Below are positions 62,584-64,000 of a DNA stretch of 64,000 nucleotides, piece after piece. Where the stretch lies: NCBI GenBank assembly GCA_039028975.1, contig JBCCHB010000046.1, positions 1 to 64,000 on the forward strand, in the 5' to 3' direction. The position numbers and the translations under genes were made by a program. The notes beneath the pieces are model-generated. The model did not search any database. It was not told where the DNA came from and saw only the letters and a program-made list of their open reading frames with translations. Every line of letters begins with the position of its first letter. Within the stretch, counting starts at the first letter, position 1. This DNA comes from JAHBNG01 sp039028975. Lineage in GTDB: Bacteria > Chloroflexota > Anaerolineae > Caldilineales > Caldilineaceae.

Positions 62584-63162
62584 CTATTTTATATACTGCC
62601 CATACACTTCGATTTTGCCGGAAAGCCTGCTTGCAAGAGATGCATTCGCCTCATGAAGTGCGCGATGAATGGTAACAGCTTCCTCACGGTAAGCACTCTT
62701 TTTCTCATCGGACCAATAAAAAGGCGGCTCAGATAAATTAGTAATCCGATCGGCAAGCTTTACCATCCATACTTCAACAGGCTGTTCTCTGATCCGTCTT
62801 AAAGAATCAGCCATCTGTTCCTGCTTGGTTGCCAGGGTTTTATCTTTAGTCAATGCCGCAACCCCATCTGCTACACTGTTCCCAAATCGTTGGGCCACAC
62901 TCTCAATAGTGTATTCTGTATCCTCAACCACGTCATGTAACAATGCACACTGAATAGCCAGATCACCATCACAGTCATTTACGAACTGCAATGCCCAAAT
63001 GACTTCCATGGTCACAGCACCAACGTGGTTAATGTAGTCTATTCGCTGCCCCTCGTTAGGACCACCATACGTTTGTCCATGATGGGCCAAGGTGGCAAAG
63101 TCCCAGGCCTTAATGAAAACGTCCTGTGTCCAAGATTGTTTCATAGGAACTTTTTTACTCAT
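62584..63162 (-). CDS. HD-domain hydrolase, Mesh1/SpoT-HD-like
   Basis: A 192-residue single-domain HD phosphohydrolase. The motifs match RelA/SpoT hydrolase domains: His46 (YINHVGAVTMEV), His76-Asp77 and Glu80-Asp81 (ALLHDVVEDTEYT), and VKLADRITNL. The size suits a small alarmone hydrolase, which cleaves (p)ppGpp, but no synthetase domain is present and the substrate is untested. I chose ATG at 63162 because it overlaps the stop of the OppD-like gene (ATGAGTAA), which couples the two. An upstream TTG start at 63201 is less likely. Confidence 0.75.
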   Translation of the reverse strand: MSKKVPMKQSWTQDVFIKAWDFATLAHHGQTYGGPNEGQRIDYINHVGAVTMEVIWALQFVNDCDGDLAIQCALLHDVVEDTEYTIESVAQRFGNSVADGVAALTKDKTLATKQEQMADSLRRIREQPVEVWMVKLADRITNLSEPPFYWSDEKKSAYREEAVTIHRALHEANASLASRLSGKIEVYGQYIK

Positions 63163-64000
63163 ATAAAAAACACCGAACCCAATGACCTTCTTCCTGTTCA
63201 ATTAATTCAGGCGTTTGTCCATCGCATCGCCCGGCAAGGGCCTCGGAACAGCGGCTGACAAATCCGCACTGGGGTGTTGGATCCAAGGGTACTGGTACAT
63301 TTCCTTCAATCGATTCCAGTCGTTCTACGAGACCGGTGGTCATCTTAGGACGAGATTTGAGCAACCGAATGGTATATGGGTGCTGGGGCCGATAGAAGAT
63401 ATCCCGCACCGTGCCATATTCAACAATTTTACCCAAATACATAACGGCAACTCGATCACACGTTTCAGCGATGACCCCTAGATCATGGGTGATGAAGAGG
63501 ACCGCCATGCCAAACTCATCCTGTAGCTCTTTGATCAGATCCAAAATTTGAGCTTGAACGGTTACATCTAATGCCGTGGTTGGTTCATCGGCTATGAGCA
63601 GCTTCGGATGGGTTGCGAGCGCCATAGCAATCATGGCACGCTGTCGCATTCCGCCCGATAGATGATGAGGATATGCATTGACTCGCTGCTGGGGATTGGC
63701 GATCCCCACTCTCTCTAGCATGTCGATTGCAATGGCATGAGCTGCTTGTTTGTCCACACCCCGGTGGAGCATGACGGCTTCCCGAATCTGATTGCCAATG
63801 GTATGAACTGGCGAGAGGCTCGTCATGGGTTCTTGGAAAATCATAGACACCTCGCCTCCGCGAACGGCCCGAATTTCCGAGCCGGAAGGCTTCATGGCAG
63901 CCAGATCAGCAACCTGATTTTTCTGGGTAAGCAGAATCTGACCATCGACCAACTTTCCTGGAGATGGGATCAGGCGCAGTAGCGAGGCCGCTGTCACGCT
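63155..64000 (-). CDS. Oligopeptide-type ABC transporter ATP-binding protein (OppD-like), 5' end missing
   Basis: The C-terminal 280 or so residues of an ABC ATPase. It lacks the Walker A part, which lies beyond the window end. It has the Q-loop MIFQEPMTSLSPVHTIG, signature SGGMRQRAMIAMAL, Walker B LLIADEPTTALDVTVQ and H-loop FITHDLGVIAE. The C-terminal extension has PQCGFVSRCSEALAGRC, the oligo_HPY Cys motif. It forms the heterodimer with the OppF-like protein downstream. Its stop overlaps the start of the HD hydrolase gene. Confidence 0.9.
   Translation of the reverse strand, partial: SVTAASLLRLIPSPGKLVDGQILLTQKNQVADLAAMKPSGSEIRAVRGGEVSMIFQEPMTSLSPVHTIGNQIREAVMLHRGVDKQAAHAIAIDMLERVGIANPQQRVNAYPHHLSGGMRQRAMIAMALATHPKLLIADEPTTALDVTVQAQILDLIKELQDEFGMAVLFITHDLGVIAETCDRVAVMYLGKIVEYGTVRDIFYRPQHPYTIRLLKSRPKMTTGLVERLESIEGNVPVPLDPTPQCGFVSRCSEALAGRCDGQTPELIEQEEGHWVRCFLYE

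Overview
The window is a 64 kb piece of bacterial chromosome with mixed DNA strands: plus-strand genes dominate from 3 to 21.7 kb and minus-strand genes from 21.7 to the end. No rRNA, tRNA, CRISPR array, phage module or intact transposase gene was found. The organism is probably a member of the Chloroflexota (Anaerolineae or Caldilineae-like). This is inferred from gene content: a thioester/SdrD_B surface protein ending in a YLPFI-type tail, many Gfo/Idh/MocA oxidoreductases, AAA-like ATPase/nuclease genes, and intergenic DNA rich in short repeats. The species cannot be named from the sequence alone.

Layout. (a) 0-3.4 kb: an AAA-ATPase remnant, an 8-bp tandem repeat, a ThDP-dependent enzyme and 1.2 kb of non-coding DNA. 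(b) 3.4-7.9 kb: a 1151-residue exported protein with a thioester domain, then a metallophosphoesterase. (c) 8.3-21.7 kb: an exopolysaccharide cluster with an acyltransferase, Wzx-like flippase, Wzy-like polymerase, three glycosyltransferases, a heparinase II/III-type lyase, an AlgD-like GDP-mannose/UDP-glucose dehydrogenase and a BY-kinase. (d) 21.7-50.2 kb: myo-inositol catabolism and uptake genes (iolG, iolC twice, iolJ, iolB, iolD, iolE, extra Gfo/Idh/MocA dehydrogenases, an SDR and a three-gene sugar ABC transporter). These are interrupted by two sortase-like stalk proteins and several AAA/PD-(D/E)XK nuclease-like genes. A LacI-type regulator follows at 50.8-51.9 kb. (e) 52-57.5 kb: a bactofilin-like membrane protein, sulfatase, methyltransferase, galactonate-dehydratase-like enolase and a pentapeptide protein. 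(f) 57.9-64 kb: an oligopeptide-type ABC system with a tyrosine phosphatase and a Mesh1-like HD hydrolase embedded in it.

How it works together. Region (d) encodes each step from myo-inositol to DHAP plus malonate semialdehyde: IolG, IolE, IolD, IolB, IolC, IolJ. Import would be through the ABC transporter. The final semialdehyde dehydrogenase (IolA) is not in the window. Region (c) could build and export a uronate-containing exopolysaccharide.

The most unusual structural signal is a dispersed family of about 85-bp inverted-repeat elements. There are six copies (2133, 7874, 14523, 27729, 57017 and 60948). Five lie within about 120 bp upstream of a start codon. Four unrelated larger inverted repeats occur elsewhere. 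Other points of interest are a consensus promoter placed so that the LacI-type mRNA may be leaderless, a LacI-type operator-like palindrome before the sugar transporter gene, and a nuclease-like gene split by one in-frame TGA.
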